A DNA stretch of 64,000 bases, taken from Solirubrobacter soli DSM 22325 (lineage in GTDB: Bacteria; Actinomycetota; Thermoleophilia; Solirubrobacterales; Solirubrobacteraceae). Shown here one piece after another: positions 18,361-27,615 of this stretch (within the stretch, counting starts at the first letter, position 1; each line of letters opens with the position of its first letter). A program made the translations under genes and the position numbers. Under the pieces are notes generated by a model that had not been told where the DNA came from, ran no database searches, and saw nothing but the letters and a program-made list of their open reading frames with translations. Location of the stretch: positions 1 through 64,000 of the forward strand of contig NZ_KE384073.1 of assembly GCF_000423665.1 (NCBI RefSeq), in the 5' to 3' direction.

Positions 18361-19725
18361 ATGGACGGATTCACGCACGGGTCGACCCGCCGCCAGTTCT
18401 TCAAGGCGGCGGGCCTCGGAGCCGCCACAGTGGCCGTGGGCGGCGGCGTGCTCGCCGCCACCCGCGGAGCCGGGGAGGCTGCGGCGCAGGTCGCGGCCGT
18501 GAGCGCTCGCGATCACATCGTCCTCACCGGCGGCAACATCCTGCTCGCGGCGACCGACGGGTACATGACGGTGCCGGGCCGCGAGGACGATCCGCTCTAC
18601 ATCTTCGGCTTCATCCCGGTGACCGACGAGTCGGTCGGGGACCTCGAGCGCGACTTCAAGGGCCGCGCGCAGCACATCGCGCCGATCCTGGACACGACCG
18701 AGGGCACGGACGTGTACACGAAGGTGACCAACCTCGGCCTGGTCCAGCGGCCGGACCTCACCGACTCGCACACGCTGCATTGGCACGGCTTCCGCACGCC
18801 GACCGCCCTGTTCGACGGCGTCCCGGAGGTCTCCGTCGCGGTCCCGATCAGCCGCCAGTTCACCTACTTCTACCGGCCCCACAACGCGGGCACGTACATG
18901 TACCACTGCCATTTCGAGGACGTCGAGCACGTCCAGATGGGCATGACCTCGATCGTCTTCGTGCGCCCGGCGGGACACCCGAACTGGGCCTACGGCGACG
19001 CCTCGACGGCGTACGACCGCCACTTCGCGATCCTGCTCAACGAACTCTGGAACCACTACCACGACGGCGATCGGGACATCCAGGAGAGCATCGCCACCGA
19101 CTACGACCCACAGTGGTTCACGCTCAACGGCCGCTGCTACCCGCAGACCGTGCTGCCCAACGACGACCCGTCGCTGCCGGCGAACCTGCGGATCCTGACC
19201 CTCAACGCCAACAACGGCGACGACGAGGCGAGCCAGCCGACCTCGGCCCTGATCCAGGTCAACCCGGGCGAGCGCGTGCTGCTGCGGCTGGCCAACCTGG
19301 GATACCTCCAGCACGCGATGGAGCTGCCGGGCATCCCGCTGCGGGTGATCGGCCAGGACGCCACGTTCCTCGGTGCGGGCACGAGCCTCGGTGTCACCTA
19401 CGGCGACCGGCGGGTCAGCACCAACACGCTCTATCTCGGGCCGGGCGAGGCGCGCGACGTCTTGTTCACGGCACCGGCCTATAGCGCCTCGGCGCCGGCG
19501 TTCACCGACACCTGGGGCACCTACAACCGCTACTTCTTCCGCAACCGGGACTACCGCAGGCTCGCCAACGACGGCGCTCCCGGGGCGGGCGGCGCCAACG
19601 GGGCCGCGGCCGGCGTCGGCGGGATGGCGACCGAGGTGCGCGTGTACGCGCCCGCCAGCGCGCTCCCGGCGCCCGCGCCGGACTCAGCGGGACGGATCTC
19701 ACCCAACCTGACCTACGTCCGGTGA
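18361..19725 (+). CDS. multicopper-oxidase-like subunit 1 (Tat-exported; HWH and HCH motifs)
   Basis: 454 residues. The N-terminus has a twin-arginine signal (STRRQFFKAAG, then a hydrophobic stretch and AAA), so it is probably exported folded. Cupredoxin domains follow. The first copper motif is SHTLHWHGF (His140, His142). The second is YMYHCHFEDVEHVQMGM (His182, Cys183, His184, His190, Met193/Met195), which contains the Cys needed for a type-1 copper. The two further HxH motifs of a complete enzyme are missing and are found in the next gene. ATG 18361 has a GGAGGAG site with 6-nt spacing; an ATG at 18346 is the alternative. It overlaps the next gene by one base (TGATG). Confidence 0.9.
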   Translation: MDGFTHGSTRRQFFKAAGLGAATVAVGGGVLAATRGAGEAAAQVAAVSARDHIVLTGGNILLAATDGYMTVPGREDDPLYIFGFIPVTDESVGDLERDFKGRAQHIAPILDTTEGTDVYTKVTNLGLVQRPDLTDSHTLHWHGFRTPTALFDGVPEVSVAVPISRQFTYFYRPHNAGTYMYHCHFEDVEHVQMGMTSIVFVRPAGHPNWAYGDASTAYDRHFAILLNELWNHYHDGDRDIQESIATDYDPQWFTLNGRCYPQTVLPNDDPSLPANLRILTLNANNGDDEASQPTSALIQVNPGERVLLRLANLGYLQHAMELPGIPLRVIGQDATFLGAGTSLGVTYGDRRVSTNTLYLGPGEARDVLFTAPAYSASAPAFTDTWGTYNRYFFRNRDYRRLANDGAPGAGGANGAAAGVGGMATEVRVYAPASALPAPAPDSAGRISPNLTYVR

Positions 19726-21749
19726 TGACGATGAGCAAGCGAACTGGACGATTCGGCCTTCTCCTCGGGCTCGCGGCGCTGCTCGCGGGCGCGTCGGTGG
19801 CGCACGCGGCGCCGAGCATCGGCATGGTCTGCAGCGCCGGCGGCCCCACGTTCGACCTCGTGGCGGACGCGGGTGACATCGCGACCCCGGACGGCAACAG
19901 CGTCTTCATGTGGGGATACGCGCCCGCCGCCGGAGACTTTCAGACCCCCGGTCCGGTGCTGTGCGTCAATCAGGGCGATACGGTCACGATCCACCTGCAC
20001 AACGCCCTGCCCGAGAGCGCCTCGATCGTATTCCCGGGCCAGGACGGGGTGACGGCGATCGGCGGCAGCGCCGGCCTGTTCACGCGCGAGGCAGCACCCG
20101 GAGGCGATGTCACCTACGCGTTCACCGCCGGGCGGCCCGGCACGTATCTGTACGAGAGCGGCACGGACCCCTCCAAGCAGCTCGAGATGGGCCTCTACGG
20201 CGCGCTCGTGGTGCGCCCGGCCGGCCACGCGGATCAGGCCTACGGCGATTCCTCGACGCAGTTCGACCCGGGCCACGAGTTCCTGATCATGCTCAACGAG
20301 CTCGACCCCGATCTGCACCATGCGGTCGAGACCGGCGGCACGTATGACTTCAACGCGCTGCACAACCGCTATTTCAATGTGAACGGGCGGGAGTTCCCGG
20401 ACACCGTCCAGGACAACGGCGTCTCGTGGCTGCCGAACCAGCCGTACGGCGCGCTCGTCCGCGTCCAACCGTACTGCAACCCGGCGAGCGCGAGCGATCC
20501 GCTGAATCCGCCCGGGTGCACGTCGACGTCACCCGCGAACCGGCTGCCGGCGCTGATCCGGATGATCAACGTGGGTGAGCTGAACCATCCGTATCACCCG
20601 CACGGCAACCACCTGCGCCAGATCGCGCAGGACGGCCGGCCGTTCGCCGCCGGCGCCTCCTCGGAGCACTTCGGCGAGACGATCGGCTCCGGGCAGACCG
20701 AGGACTATCTGCTGACCTGGGCCGACCAGGATTTCTGGGACGCCACGACCCGACAGTTCCCGAACGGGGTCGCCGCCATCGACTATCGCAACCTCACCTT
20801 CAAGGACGGCAACACGTTCTTCAGCGGCAGCGCGTACCTCGGGCACAAGGGCACCCTTCCCACGGGCTTCGTGTCGCAGAACATCTGCGGCGAGTGGTAC
20901 TTCCCGTGGCATAGCCACGCGCTGAACGAGTTCGCCAACTTCGACGAGGGGTTCGGCGGCATGGCGACGCTCCTGCGCGTCGACCCGCGTGGCGGGTGCT
21001 CGGCCTTCCCGAGCTCGACGTCACTGGTCGGCGGCGTGCTCAAGAGCGGCACGGTGACCGACATGGCTGTCGATGACACGAACTACTACCAGGTCAACCC
21101 GAAGACGACGACGCGCCCGACGGCGACGACCGCGGCGCAGACGCAGGTCACCGTGGCCTCGGCTTCGGGCTTCCCGGCGGCGGGCACCTACTACGTGCGC
21201 ATCGACAACGAGGTCCTGCAGGTGACGGGCGGCCAGGGGACGACGACGTGGACCGTCCTGCGCGGCCAGCTCGGCACCGCCGCTGCCACCCACGCCGCCG
21301 GGGCGGTCATCACCGCCCTGGCCGACGATTGGTACGCGGGGTTCTCCGGTCTCCCGGCGGGAGCGCAGAACCTGAAGCTGAGCTTCAGGGGCAAGAACTG
21401 CGCCACCACGACGGGGACGGCCTGCACGGCCCTGACGAGCAACCTCCCGCAGCAGACGCTGAAGATCTGCAACTGGACGATCGCCGGCGCGACCGGCTGC
21501 TCGACCGCGACCTCGAGCGGCTGGGTCACGCTGCCACCGCCGCCGGCGCAGCCCCGGAGCGTCGGTTCCGTGGAGGACCCGGCGCCGACGACGTGGACCT
21601 TGTCCGGCTCGACCAGCGCCTACATCGGCACCGGGTCCTACAAGGGCCAGGTGCGCGTGCTCCTGCATGCGCAGAGATGGACGGCGTCCAACCCCACGCC
21701 GTTCTCGACCTGGGGCAATGTCATGCAGCTCGTCTACGACGCGCCGTAA
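19725..21749 (+). CDS. multicopper-oxidase-like subunit 2 (HPxHxH and HSH motifs, no type-1 Cys)
   Basis: 674 residues with a Sec signal peptide (ends in VAHA). Two cupredoxin-like regions carry HPYHPHGNH (His288, His291, His293, His296) and FPWHSHALNEF (His396, Ser397, His398). In a standard oxidase the second would be HCH; here Ser replaces the Cys, so this subunit cannot make a type-1 copper site. The C-terminal 230 residues are a Thr/Ser-rich beta region with several Cys (GKNC, KICNW, TGCS) and no copper motif. Start candidates are GTG 19722, ATG 19725 and ATG 19731; ATG 19725 is chosen for the TGATG overlap with subunit 1. It seems to complement the ligand set of subunit 1. Confidence 0.9.
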   Translation: MTMSKRTGRFGLLLGLAALLAGASVAHAAPSIGMVCSAGGPTFDLVADAGDIATPDGNSVFMWGYAPAAGDFQTPGPVLCVNQGDTVTIHLHNALPESASIVFPGQDGVTAIGGSAGLFTREAAPGGDVTYAFTAGRPGTYLYESGTDPSKQLEMGLYGALVVRPAGHADQAYGDSSTQFDPGHEFLIMLNELDPDLHHAVETGGTYDFNALHNRYFNVNGREFPDTVQDNGVSWLPNQPYGALVRVQPYCNPASASDPLNPPGCTSTSPANRLPALIRMINVGELNHPYHPHGNHLRQIAQDGRPFAAGASSEHFGETIGSGQTEDYLLTWADQDFWDATTRQFPNGVAAIDYRNLTFKDGNTFFSGSAYLGHKGTLPTGFVSQNICGEWYFPWHSHALNEFANFDEGFGGMATLLRVDPRGGCSAFPSSTSLVGGVLKSGTVTDMAVDDTNYYQVNPKTTTRPTATTAAQTQVTVASASGFPAAGTYYVRIDNEVLQVTGGQGTTTWTVLRGQLGTAAATHAAGAVITALADDWYAGFSGLPAGAQNLKLSFRGKNCATTTGTACTALTSNLPQQTLKICNWTIAGATGCSTATSSGWVTLPPPPAQPRSVGSVEDPAPTTWTLSGSTSAYIGTGSYKGQVRVLLHAQRWTASNPTPFSTWGNVMQLVYDAP

Positions 21750-21764
21750 GGAGGAGAGGCACCG

Positions 21765-22730
21765 ATGCGCAAGCGAGCGTACAGGCGGGTCCCGCAGGTC
21801 CTCTTCGTGTGCACCGTGGCGTTGCTCGCCGGCGGGGTGAGCGTCGCGACGCCGGCGAACCAGACGATCGACCTCTGCGCGACGACCGGCACCGTGACGC
21901 TGCCCGGCAACCTCGCCGTCGGAGTCTGGGGCTTCGTCCACAAGGGCGCTGCCGCCGACTGCAGCGACGTGGCCGGCACCGCGACGATCCCGGGGCCGGC
22001 CCTCAGCGTGGACGAGAACGACGTGGTGACGCTGAACGTCACCAACGCGCTGCCGCCAGGCCACACGATCTCGATCGAGGCTCCGGGCCTGACCTTCGAT
22101 CCCGGCCCGACGGACGCTCCGGTCGGGAGCACGGTCACGCGCACCTTCACGGCCGGCGCGCCCGGCACGTACCTCTACGAGAGCGCCGGCGGCGGCGAGC
22201 GCCAGACGGCGATGGGGCTCTACGGCGCGCTCACCGTCCGCTCCGCCACCGCCGGGCGGGCCTACGACACGGCCTCCAGCGCGTACGACGTCGAGGCCCG
22301 GCTCGTGTTGAGCGCCATCGATCCGGCGTTCAACGACGACCCGGACGGGTTCGACATGCGCAGCTTCCTCCCCACGTACTGGCTCATCAACGGCAAGGCG
22401 TATCCGGACACCGACCCGATCCACGCGACCGCCGGTCAGAAGGTGCTGCTCCGCTACCTCAACGCCGGGCACGACAACACCACGATGGTGCTGCTGGGCA
22501 TGGACGAGCGCGTGATCGCCAGGGACGCGAACGTCCTCGCCAACCCATTCGACGCCCATGCCGAGACGATCCCTGCGGGGGCGACCGAGGACGTGGTCGC
22601 GACGGTGCCGGCGGCGTCGTCGGGGTTGACGCACGGGTTCCCGCTGTACAACCGCCAGCTGCACCTCGGAAACGGATCGCCCCCGGGCGCCGCGCCGGGC
22701 GGCATGATGACCTTCATCCAGTCCCCGTGA
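21765..22730 (+). CDS. multicopper-oxidase-like subunit 3 without copper ligands
   Basis: 321 residues, Sec signal peptide. It shares the family frame of subunits 1 and 2: the GTYLYES segment followed by MGLYGALTVR, an FLPTYWLINGKAYPDT segment, LRYLNAGHDNTTMVLLGMDERVI, and the AETIPAGATEDVV turn. All HxH positions are lost; for example HxHG is replaced in GHDNTTMVLLG. It looks like a structural paralogue within a hetero-oligomer. The ATG has a very strong site (AAGGAGGAG) 15 nt after the previous stop, which may raise its translation relative to subunit 2. Next gene after 9 nt. Confidence 0.85.
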   Translation: MRKRAYRRVPQVLFVCTVALLAGGVSVATPANQTIDLCATTGTVTLPGNLAVGVWGFVHKGAAADCSDVAGTATIPGPALSVDENDVVTLNVTNALPPGHTISIEAPGLTFDPGPTDAPVGSTVTRTFTAGAPGTYLYESAGGGERQTAMGLYGALTVRSATAGRAYDTASSAYDVEARLVLSAIDPAFNDDPDGFDMRSFLPTYWLINGKAYPDTDPIHATAGQKVLLRYLNAGHDNTTMVLLGMDERVIARDANVLANPFDAHAETIPAGATEDVVATVPAASSGLTHGFPLYNRQLHLGNGSPPGAAPGGMMTFIQSP

Positions 22731-22739
22731 GCCGGCGGC

Positions 22740-23243
22740 ATGTCAGGACGTACCTCGGCCACTCGATCGCGCGCGACGCGCGCTCAGGTGCTGGGGGCGG
22801 CGGCGGGCGCGCTGGCGATGCTGGCCGCGCTCGCCGTGTACGAGCTGACGCGTGGTTCCGGAGTGGCATCGGCACCGGAGCCGCGATCGGCCGTCGTCGC
22901 CGCGCCGCTGCTCTCGCCGGCGGCCTTCGAGCAGCGCAGCGGCGTCCGGATCGTGCGCGTCGCGGTCTCGGGCGCGGGCGGGCTGGTCGACCTGCGCTAC
23001 CAGGTGCTCGACGCGAACGCCGCGGCAGCGCTCCATGACGCGGCCACGCCGCCCCAACTCGTCGACGAACGGACGGGGGTGCTGGTCAACGGGCTGCTGA
23101 TGGGCCACAGCCACAAGGGCCCGTTGCACCCCGCCCAGTCCTACTACCTCGTGTTCGACAACCCCGGCGGTCTCGTGCGGCGCGGAAGCCGGGTCACCGT
23201 CCAGCTCGGGGCGGCGCGCGTCGCCCACGTTCGGGTGCGGTGA
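22740..23243 (+). CDS. membrane-anchored small protein with GHSH motif, function unknown
   Basis: 167 residues. Basic N-terminus, one transmembrane helix at about residues 16-36, then an outside domain of about 125 residues rich in beta structure. The only striking feature is GLLMGHSHKGPLHPAQSYY, with three His in a short span that could bind a metal; no Cys is present outside. Its place between the oxidase subunits and the CopC-CopD fusion suggests copper handling or anchoring of the complex. I do not recognise a named family. Its stop overlaps the next start (GTGA). Confidence 0.75.
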   Translation: MSGRTSATRSRATRAQVLGAAAGALAMLAALAVYELTRGSGVASAPEPRSAVVAAPLLSPAAFEQRSGVRIVRVAVSGAGGLVDLRYQVLDANAAAALHDAATPPQLVDERTGVLVNGLLMGHSHKGPLHPAQSYYLVFDNPGGLVRRGSRVTVQLGAARVAHVRVR

Positions 23244-25042
23244 CGTCGATGCCGCGCCGCGGTCCGTTCCTCGCCGTCCTCGCCTTCGCCTTCGCCTTCG
23301 CCGCGCTCGCGCCTGACGCGGGCGCTCATGCCGCGCTCGTGCGCTCGACCCCGGCGGACGGCTCCAGCCTGGCGCGGGCGCCGCGCGAGATTCGCCTGCG
23401 TTTCAGCGAAGCGATCTCGCCTCGCTTCCGCGTCGTGCGGGTGATCGATGACCGCGGGCGGCCGGTCGCCAGAACCCGCGTGACGACCGATGCCGCACGC
23501 GGGTTGACCGTGCACGTCCCGGCTCTGCCCCGGGGGTCCTACCAGGTCGTCTGGGAGGTGCTGGCCGACGACGACGGACACGTGACCGGCGGCGCGCTGG
23601 CGTTCGGGGTCCGAGCGCGGCCGCTCGCCGCCCGCGCCGCCAGCGCGGGAACGGCGCCGGCCGCCCTCGAGGCGGCACTGCGGTCGCTGGACCTGGCGCT
23701 GTTGGTCGGCCTGATCGGGACGCTCGCGATGTCGGCCCTGCTGGCGCGCGTTCGGTCGCGGGCGCCGGCGGCGGCGGAGCGAGCGCAGCGGCGCCTGCTC
23801 GCGGGCGCCGGCATCGCCGCCGGCGCCGGCGCGCTGATCGGCCTGCTCCTGCTCGCGCGGCAGATGGGGCGCGTCGGCACCATCGCCGGGCGCGGCGCGA
23901 CCGTGGCGGACGTGCTGGCCACGCGCTGGGGCGCGCTCTGGCTCGGGCGCGAAGCGGTGCTTTTCGCACTCGCGGGAGCGGCGCTGTGGCTGCGTGCGCC
24001 GCGCGGGTCGCGCGCCGTCGCCCTGCTCACCACCGTGCTCGTCGTCACGCTGGCGGCGATCCGGGCGCTGTCCGGGCATGCCGCGGCGGCGTCCCGACCT
24101 GGGCTCCAGGTCGCCGTGGCGAGTGCGCACATCCTCGCCGCCGGCGCGTGGATGGGAGGCGTCGTCGCGTTCGGCATGGCGCTCGCCGCCGCGCGCGGCG
24201 AGGCGGGGGCGCTGGCGCGCGCCTGCCGCGGGCCGTTCTCGCGCGCCGCCGGCCTGAGCATCGTCGTACTCGCGGTCACCGGTCTACTGGCGGCGGGTGC
24301 CCAGGTCGCCTCCGTCGACGCGTTGCTCACGACCGATTACGGACACACGTTGATCGCCAAGAGCCTGCTGGTCGTCACGGCGGCCGGTCTGGGGCTCGCG
24401 AACGCGCGCGCCCTGCGGCGGGGTGCGCTGCCGCGGGTGCTGCGCGTCGAGGCGGGTGCCGGAGCGGGCGCGCTGCTCGCGGCCGCCGTCCTGACGGCCT
24501 CGCCGCCCGCGAAGGGCCCGGAATTCGCCGCCCCGCGTCCGGTGGTCGCGCCGACGCTCGCCCGTCAGGCCGGCGATCTGCTCGTCACGGCGACCGCGCG
24601 GCCCAACCGCGCCGGGCCGAACGTCTTCAGCGTCCTCGCCGTCAGCTCGCGGCGACCGCCGCCGGCGCCGGTCACAGGTGTGGAGCTCCGGCTCACGCCG
24701 CCAGGCGGCCGTGCGCGCGACGTCGCGCTCGCCGCGCTCGGGCAAGGGCGCTTCGCCGGCGGCGCCGAGCTGGACACGGACGGCCGCTGGCGGATGACGG
24801 CGGTCATCGCCCGCGGAACACGCCGCGTCACGGTGCCGTTCGGCTGGACCGTGGCGGCGCCGGACCCGGCCCGCCCGGTGACCTACTCGGCGCGCCCGCT
24901 CGCGCCGCTGTTCGATCGTGCCGCCGCTCTGCTGGCGCTCCTGGTCGCCGGCGCCGGGGCGGCGGCCGTCGGGCTGCGCCGTGCGCGCGGCGGCCGTGCG
25001 CGTTCCCCGCTGATCGAGCCACTCGGCAAGGAGGCCTCATGA
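23240..25042 (+). CDS. CopC-CopD fusion (copper-binding/copper-import membrane protein) with extra C-terminal domain
   Basis: 600 residues. After a signal peptide the mature N-terminus is HAALVRSTPADG, the classic CopC start whose first His binds Cu(II). A second CopC motif, DDDGHVTGGALAFGV, is near residue 115. A CopD-type region of about eight helices spans roughly 150-420. A soluble YtkA/FixH-like beta domain (about 440-540) and a last helix (about 555-578) complete the protein. CopC-CopD fusions are linked to copper uptake and loading of secreted cuproproteins. The GTG start overlaps the upstream stop; ATG 23249 is an alternative. It overlaps the next gene by ATGA. Confidence 0.9.
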   Translation: MTSMPRRGPFLAVLAFAFAFAALAPDAGAHAALVRSTPADGSSLARAPREIRLRFSEAISPRFRVVRVIDDRGRPVARTRVTTDAARGLTVHVPALPRGSYQVVWEVLADDDGHVTGGALAFGVRARPLAARAASAGTAPAALEAALRSLDLALLVGLIGTLAMSALLARVRSRAPAAAERAQRRLLAGAGIAAGAGALIGLLLLARQMGRVGTIAGRGATVADVLATRWGALWLGREAVLFALAGAALWLRAPRGSRAVALLTTVLVVTLAAIRALSGHAAAASRPGLQVAVASAHILAAGAWMGGVVAFGMALAAARGEAGALARACRGPFSRAAGLSIVVLAVTGLLAAGAQVASVDALLTTDYGHTLIAKSLLVVTAAGLGLANARALRRGALPRVLRVEAGAGAGALLAAAVLTASPPAKGPEFAAPRPVVAPTLARQAGDLLVTATARPNRAGPNVFSVLAVSSRRPPPAPVTGVELRLTPPGGRARDVALAALGQGRFAGGAELDTDGRWRMTAVIARGTRRVTVPFGWTVAAPDPARPVTYSARPLAPLFDRAAALLALLVAGAGAAAVGLRRARGGRARSPLIEPLGKEAS

Positions 25043-27615
25043 CCCGCACCTTCCGCCTCGCCACGGCCGTGCTCGCCGCGGTGTCACTGATCGGCGCCGT
25101 CGCCGCGCCACGGGCGCAGGCCGCGGCGCGCATCGACGCCGCCGTCCAGACGCAGCTGCAGCGCGCGTCGGCGGATGACCGGATCGATGCCATCGTCGTG
25201 CTCCGCAGACAGGCCGCCCTACCCGTGCAGGCCGGTGCCACGCCCAGCATCCGCCGCGCGGGGATCCTGAGCGCGCTCCGCAGCCTCGCCGACACCGACC
25301 AGCGGCGGCTGCTGGCGCTGTTGGTGATCCGCCGGCTTCAGGGACGGGTCGCGCGCATCCGCCCGTTCTGGATCTTCAACGGCATCCACGTGATCGCCGA
25401 CCCTGACGTGATCACCGAGCTCGCCGCGCTGCCTGAAGTGGCCGAGATCCGGCCCAACGCGACGGTCCAGGCGCCTGCGGCGCCGCTCGCGGCCGGACCA
25501 CCCGAATGGAACGTCGCGCGGGTCGGTGCCCCGGCGCTGTGGAACCTCGGCTATCGCGGACAGGGGGTCGTCGTCGCGACGATGGACACCGGCGTCGACG
25601 CGACCCATCCGGACCTCGCCGCACGCTGGCGTGGGGGCACGAACAGCTGGTACGACCCCAACGGCGAGCATCCGACGACGCCGACCGACGTCAGCGGGCA
25701 CGGGACATGGACGATGGGGACGATCGTCGGCGGCGACAGCGGCGGGACCGCGGTCGGCGTCGCGCCGGACGCGCGCTGGATCGCGGTGAAGATCTTCAAC
25801 GACCACGGGGCCGCGACCACCGCCGGGATCCACGCGGGCTTCCAGTGGCTGCTGGACCCGGACGGCAACCCGGCGACCGACGACGCGCCGGACGTCGTCA
25901 ACGACTCGTGGACGATGTCAGGCACCGCGTGCAACCTTGCGTTCCAGCTCGACCTGCGCAGCCTCCAGGCCGCGGGCATCCTGCCGGTCTTCGCGGCGGG
26001 CAACGGCGGCCCGGCGCCCGCAAGCGGGCTGAGCCCCGCCGACAATCCCGAGGCGTTCGCCGTCGGCGGCACGGACGCGGCGGACGGGATCGACCCAGGC
26101 TCGAGCCGCGGCCCGTCCGCCTGCGGGCAGGCCACCTACCCGAGCCTGACCGCGCCGGGCGTGGGTGTGCGCACGACGGACCTGTACGGTCTGTACACGA
26201 CGGTGAGCGGCACGTCGATCGCGGCGCCGCACGCGGCGGGCGCGCTCGCCCTCCTGCTGAGCGCCTTCGGAGGCCTCGACGCCGAGCGGCAGTCGATCGC
26301 GCTGCGCAGCGGGGCGGTGGACCTCGGCGCCACCGGCCCGGACAACGACTATGGGGCCGGGCGCCTGGACGCCTCCGGGTCGTACGGGTGGCTGCTCGCC
26401 GCGCCGGACTTCACCGTGGAAGCGACGCCGCCGTCGGTCACGACGCCGGCCGGGGGCTCGGTCTCCTTCGGGCTCGATGTCCACGCGCGCAACGGCTTCT
26501 CGGGGGACGTCGCGCTCTCGCTCGCCGGGCTGTCCCCGGGCCAGGCGACCTGGGCGTTCACGCCGAGTGCGGTGCCGGGCGGCGAAGGGTCGTCGCAGCT
26601 GACGATCACCACCGCCGCGTCGCTCGCGCCGGGCACCTACCCGCTCACGATCACCGGCACGAGCGGGACGAGCACTCGCTCGACGCGCACGTCGCTGGTC
26701 GTGCCGGAGCCGCCGGGCTTCTCATTGGCGGCGAGCCCGTCCTCACAGCGGACCGCGGCGGGCGGGAGCGTCACGTACACCGTTTCCACCGCGGCGGTCG
26801 GCGGCTTCCAGGCGGACGTGGCCCTGTCACTCTCAGGTCTGACAGCGGCCCAGGGCAGCTGGAGCTTCGCCCCGAGCGCCACGATCGCCGGCGGCTCCGG
26901 GGCGGCGCAGTTGACCGTGACGACGTCCGCGACGCTGGCCCCGGGCGTGTACCCGCTCACGATCACCGCGACCGGTGGCGCGGTGACGCACACGGCAGCC
27001 GTGTCGCTCGTCGTGCCGGACTTCTCCCTGACGGCGACACCGTCCTCGCGCTCGACAACGCCGGGGACGGCGGTCACGTACACCGTCTCGGTGGGGGCCA
27101 AGAACGGCTTCTCCTCGAATGTCGCGCTCTCGCTGTCCGGGCTCGGCGCCACCCAGGCGACGTGGACGTTCACGCCCGCGAGCCTCTCGGGCTCCGGCAC
27201 CTCGCAACTGAAGGTCACGACGGCGGCGACGCTGGCGCCTGGGACCTATCCGCTGATCGTCACCGGCACGAGCGGCGCGCTCACTCACACGGTGGGGGCG
27301 ACGCTGATCGTGATGGACTTCGGCGTGACCGCGACGCCGGCCTCGGCAAGCGTCGTCGCCGGCCAGAACACGTCCATCACGATCGCAGTGTCGTCGGCCG
27401 GCGGCTTCGCGGGGTCCGTCGCGCTCTCCGTCACCGGCCTGCCCTCCGGGGTGACGGCGAGCTTCGTCCCCACGCCCCTCCAGGCACCGGGATCGTCGAC
27501 GCTCACGGTCCGCACGACGCGGACGGCGACGCGCGGGACGTCCACGCTGACCATCACCGGCACGAGCGGCAGCCTGGTCCATCGCGCCACCGTCACCCTC
27601 ACCGTGCGGTCGTGA
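25039..27615 (+). CDS. secreted S8 subtilisin-like protease with four Ig-like repeats
   Basis: 858 residues: Sec signal peptide (about 1-29), inhibitor-type prodomain, peptidase domain with an intact triad, Asp183 (MDTGVD), His221 (GHGTW) and Ser393 (SGTSIAAP), and AAGNGG for the oxyanion hole. Four tandem beta-sandwich repeats of about 90 residues follow, each starting Phe-x-(V/L)-x-A-(T/S)-P and ending in a PGTYPLTITGTSG-type strand. The last gene of the operon, it starts by ATGA overlap with copC-copD. It might mature or turn over the other secreted proteins; this is inference from context. Its 3' end overlaps the convergent gene by 17 nt. Confidence 0.92.
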   Translation: MTRTFRLATAVLAAVSLIGAVAAPRAQAAARIDAAVQTQLQRASADDRIDAIVVLRRQAALPVQAGATPSIRRAGILSALRSLADTDQRRLLALLVIRRLQGRVARIRPFWIFNGIHVIADPDVITELAALPEVAEIRPNATVQAPAAPLAAGPPEWNVARVGAPALWNLGYRGQGVVVATMDTGVDATHPDLAARWRGGTNSWYDPNGEHPTTPTDVSGHGTWTMGTIVGGDSGGTAVGVAPDARWIAVKIFNDHGAATTAGIHAGFQWLLDPDGNPATDDAPDVVNDSWTMSGTACNLAFQLDLRSLQAAGILPVFAAGNGGPAPASGLSPADNPEAFAVGGTDAADGIDPGSSRGPSACGQATYPSLTAPGVGVRTTDLYGLYTTVSGTSIAAPHAAGALALLLSAFGGLDAERQSIALRSGAVDLGATGPDNDYGAGRLDASGSYGWLLAAPDFTVEATPPSVTTPAGGSVSFGLDVHARNGFSGDVALSLAGLSPGQATWAFTPSAVPGGEGSSQLTITTAASLAPGTYPLTITGTSGTSTRSTRTSLVVPEPPGFSLAASPSSQRTAAGGSVTYTVSTAAVGGFQADVALSLSGLTAAQGSWSFAPSATIAGGSGAAQLTVTTSATLAPGVYPLTITATGGAVTHTAAVSLVVPDFSLTATPSSRSTTPGTAVTYTVSVGAKNGFSSNVALSLSGLGATQATWTFTPASLSGSGTSQLKVTTAATLAPGTYPLIVTGTSGALTHTVGATLIVMDFGVTATPASASVVAGQNTSITIAVSSAGGFAGSVALSVTGLPSGVTASFVPTPLQAPGSSTLTVRTTRTATRGTSTLTITGTSGSLVHRATVTLTVRS

